The notes below the pieces were generated by a model, which did no database searches, was not told where the DNA came from, and was given only the letters and a program-made list of their open reading frames with translations. From assembly GCA_000697055.1 (NCBI GenBank), contig JNDT01001145.1, forward strand, positions 1 through 23,314: 23,314 nucleotides of DNA, given 5' to 3'. Numbering within the stretch: position 1 is the stretch's first letter; the number at the start of each line of letters is the position of its first letter. Shown here piece by piece: positions 20,369-23,314 of the stretch. The position numbers and the translations under genes are program-made. This DNA comes from Saksenaea vasiformis B4078 (lineage: Eukaryota > Mucoromycota > Mucoromycetes > Mucorales > Saksenaeaceae).

Positions 20369-23314
20369 ATGAACAATTCGTTTCTGCTCCATGTCTCCAA
20401 GACGATACCTCGGAATAAACTAGGGCAGACGATCTTGTCTCAGTTGCAACCTGCTGGCGCCAGTATGCCGCTTGGAGCCCGACAGTTCTCGTCGACTCGG
20501 TCGAATGCCTCGGTGACGATATGGGGTAACGAAACCCTTACTCAGTCATTAAGGTCTAGTCCATCAAGCTCGGTGTTTATCACTGTCCAACGCATTCGCT
20601 CTGCCGCAACTATCAAACGCATGGCATCCACCGCACCTTATCAGCTGAGAGAACGCGATCCGACAGACGATCCCGTGGATTCTTCGTCTGAATCCCCAGG
20701 CGGGGGAGCAGTAGGTGGTGGCGCAGGCGAAAACGGCGATGGCCATGAAGGTGGAAAGCCTTTTGCGTCACAAGAAGTTGTTCAGAACCAATTACAGAAG
20801 CCCTCAGTGCCTGAGGAGTATCCCCAAGTATTGGCATTACCCATTGCTCGCCGCCCGTTATTCCCTGGGTTTTACAAGGCAGTCGTGGTTAAAGATCCCA
20901 ACGTGACCAAAGCAATTAAAGAATTGATGAAACGCGGCCAACCCTACGTGGGCGCCTTTTTACTTAAGGACGAAGAGATCGACGTGGATACTGTGACGAG
21001 TTTGGATCAAGTACATCGTGTCGGTGTATTTGCTCAAATTACAAGCGTGTTTCCGGCGTCCGGAGGGAAGGATAGCAAAGATGGAAATGGTCTGACAGCC
21101 GTCCTTTATCCACACAGACGAATTCAGATCACCGACCTGGTACCCATGGGAAATAAACCAGCAACCGCAACCATCGAAGCGGTCGAGGCAGAAGAGACAA
21201 AGCAAGTGGAAGCGCAAGAAACAAAAGGTAAGATTATCAAATCATCTTCCCACAAAGCTTATTAACCAAAAAAAAAAAACAGAAGCAGAAAATGTGATGA
21301 CTAAGCGTGAGCAACCGTATGCTACTTCATTTTTGAGTGAAGATCACGAAGTATCGTTGGTGAATGTTGAAAATCTTGTGGATCCTCCTTATTCTAAGAA
21401 GAGCCCATTGATCCGCGCCGTTACCTCGGAGATTGTATCCGTGTTCAAAGAGATTGCATCCTTGAATCCTCTTTTCCGGGATCAGATTGCAAGTTTTTCC
21501 ATGTCTCAATCAGCCGGCAACGTGTTTGAAGAACCTGCCAAGCTGGCTGATTTTGCTGCTGCTGTGTCTGCAGGCGAACCTCTCGAATTGCAAGAAGTGC
21601 TGGAAACATTGCCTGTAGAGGAGCGATTGCAAAACGCTTTGGTTGTGTTGAAGAAGGAGTTGATGAATGCACAGTTGCAGAACAAGATTTCCAAAGAGGT
21701 GGAGAATAAGATTGCCAAGCGTCAGCGTGAATACTATTTGATGGAACAGCTGAAAGGCATTAAGAAGGAATTGGGATTGGAGAGTGATGGCAAAGATAAG
21801 CTTGTGCAAGGTTTCAAGGAGAAGGCGACAAAATTGGCTATGCCCGAAAGTGTGAAGCAAGTCTTTGACGAAGAAATCAACAAACTCGCTCATCTGGAAC
21901 CCGCTGCCTCCGAATTTAATGTAACCCGTAATTATCTCGACTGGATCACGCAGATTCCTTGGGGACAGCGTTCAAGAGAGAACTACAACACAATCCACGC
22001 ACGAAAGGTTTTGGATGAAGATCATTATGGTCTACAGGATGTGAAGGACCGTATTTTGGAATTCATTGCGGTGGGCAAATTGCGCGGTACCGTTCAGGGT
22101 AAGATTCTCTGTCTGTCTGGTCCTCCTGGTGTGGGTAAGACGTCGATTGGCAAGAGTATTGCACGTGCGTTGGATCGTGAATTTTATCGATTTTCGGTTG
22201 GTGGTCTGACAGACGTTGCCGAGATCAAGGGTCATCGACGTACGTACGTTGGTGCCATGCCAGGCAAAGTGATCCAGGCTCTGAAGAAAGTCCAGACGGA
22301 GAATCCTTTGATTTTGATTGATGAAGTCGATAAGATTGGTCGCGGAAACCAGGGAGATCCTTCATCGGCTCTGCTTGAATTGTTGGATCCTGAGCAGAAC
22401 AGCAGCTTTTTGGACCACTACATGGATGTACCTGTCGATCTTTCCAAGGTTCTCTTTGTTTGCACTGCCAACGTCCTCGACACCATCCCTGGACCATTGT
22501 TGGATCGTATGGAGGTGATTGAACTTTCGGGCTATATTGCTGAGGAGAAAGCCGCCATTGCTACCAAGTACCTCGCTCCTACAGCCAAAGCAGCAGCAGG
22601 ATTGGAGAACGTGAACGTCAACTTGACGGATGATGCAGTGGCTACGCTGATTAGAAACTACTGTCGCGAGAGCGGTGTGCGTAATCTGAAGAAACACATT
22701 GATAAGGTGTACCGCAAGGCTGCTTTCAAGGTGGTGCAGCAGATCGGTGAGGTCACGGAGGAGGAGAAGAAGAAGAAGAAAGAGGAGGAAGAAGTAGTTG
22801 CTTCGGAAAAGGCAGACAGCAAGAAGGAAGAAGCTGCAGAGCAACCCAAGGCAGAGGAGGAGCGAAAGCCATTGAAGGTGCCCGAGGGTGTGAACATTGA
22901 GATCTCGTCCGAAACGCTCAAGGACTATGTTGGACCCGCGGTGTTCCAGTCGGACCGCCTGTACGAGAAGACACCTCCTGGTGTGATTATGGGATTGGCA
23001 TGGACAAGCATGGGTAAGGCTAACCACCGTTATTACTGTCAGCGCAGCTAATCAAGTAACTTCTTTTCCCAGGTGGATCTGCCTTATATATTGAATCTGT
23101 CTTGGAGTCTTCCCTTACTCCCAAGTCGACACCACGTCTTTCCAAGACCGGTCAGTTGGGCGATGTGATGAAGGAATCGAGCAGTATCGCCTACACCTAT
23201 GCCAAGTCATTACTGGCCACGCGTTTCCCAAAGAACAAGTTCTTTGACAAGGCACAGGTACATCTCCACTGTCCAGCAGGAGCTGTGCCTAAAGATGGTA
23301 ATTTTTTTCTTTTT
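20369..23314 (+). CDS. PIM1: Mitochondrial Lon protease, 3' part beyond window
   Basis: An ATP-dependent serine protease of the mitochondrial matrix that degrades damaged and regulatory proteins. Exons seen are 20369-21227, 21283-23013 and 23073-23297; a further intron begins at 23298 and the window ends in it. Phases agree and encode 938 residues. The N-terminus is a presequence (Arg/Ser-rich, [10 protein letters not shown] at the likely cleavage area). The LON substrate domain follows ([21 protein letters not shown]), then a coiled coil, then the AAA+ module with Walker A GPPGVGKT (566-573), Walker B ILIDEVDK (D633, E634) and the sensor/arginine region [11 protein letters not shown] Lys/Glu-rich insert ([14 protein letters not shown]) precedes the protease domain, as in fungal Lon. 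The protease domain has begun ([14 protein letters not shown]); the catalytic Ser of the following PSAG motif and the Lys lie beyond the edge. Confidence 0.97.

Noticed and set aside
22362..23027. 221-codon minus-strand frame opposite Lon
   Set aside because: It is antisense to the conserved AAA+ region and has the low-complexity leucine runs expected from the Lys/Glu-rich insert.

Overview
The window looks like nuclear DNA of a filamentous fungus, most likely one of the Mucoromycota (Mucorales-type). The basis is the many short GT-AG introns (about 42-100 nt, most 45-60 nt), a division I chitin synthase with a Pro/Gly-rich N-terminus, a fungal-type GH47 mannosidase and mitochondrial Lon, and AT-rich spacers. 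The phylum is an inference; I could run no searches.

Layout. Positions 1-3540 are AT-rich and gene-poor, with one clear structure: a ~265 bp inverted repeat (206-470 and 1830-2093) around 1.36 kb of non-coding DNA. The two arms differ almost only by transitions. A short possible membrane-protein gene lies at 3541-4014 (+). A ten-exon GH47 alpha-1,2-mannosidase (606 aa) runs 6504-4245 (-). Next come a small basic protein with a myristoylation-type N-terminus and half of a CRIB motif (7381-8019, +), a bZIP transcription factor (8901-9800, +) preceded by a cluster of upstream mini-ORFs, and an unidentified reading frame (10704-11060, +). A Nop15/NIFK-like nucleolar RRM protein with a long KKAEP repeat (11326-12823, +) converges on a chitin synthase (16001-13091, -, six exons, 865 aa). 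The chitin synthase diverges from a TMEM184/LAZ1-type seven-helix membrane protein (16908-18672, +, five exons, 509 aa). The strand opposite the spacer before Lon holds two possible compact genes (19443-19785 and 19814-20050, -). The window ends inside a mitochondrial Lon protease gene (20369 to past the right edge, +).

There is no operon-like unit. The genes are ordinary housekeeping and cell-surface functions: N-glycan trimming, wall chitin synthesis, ribosome biogenesis, mitochondrial proteolysis, membrane transport/trafficking and probable Cdc42/Rac signalling. Exon structures were worked out by hand from splice signals, reading phase and conserved family motifs. Those of the five large spliced and partial genes are phase-consistent throughout.

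I did not find a convincing new biological system. The items most worth a second look are the transition-biased inverted repeat, the compact minus-strand genes at 19.4-20.1 kb, the degenerate CRIB protein, the mini-ORFs before the bZIP gene, and two splice sites (GH47 and chitin synthase) that could give in-frame isoforms.
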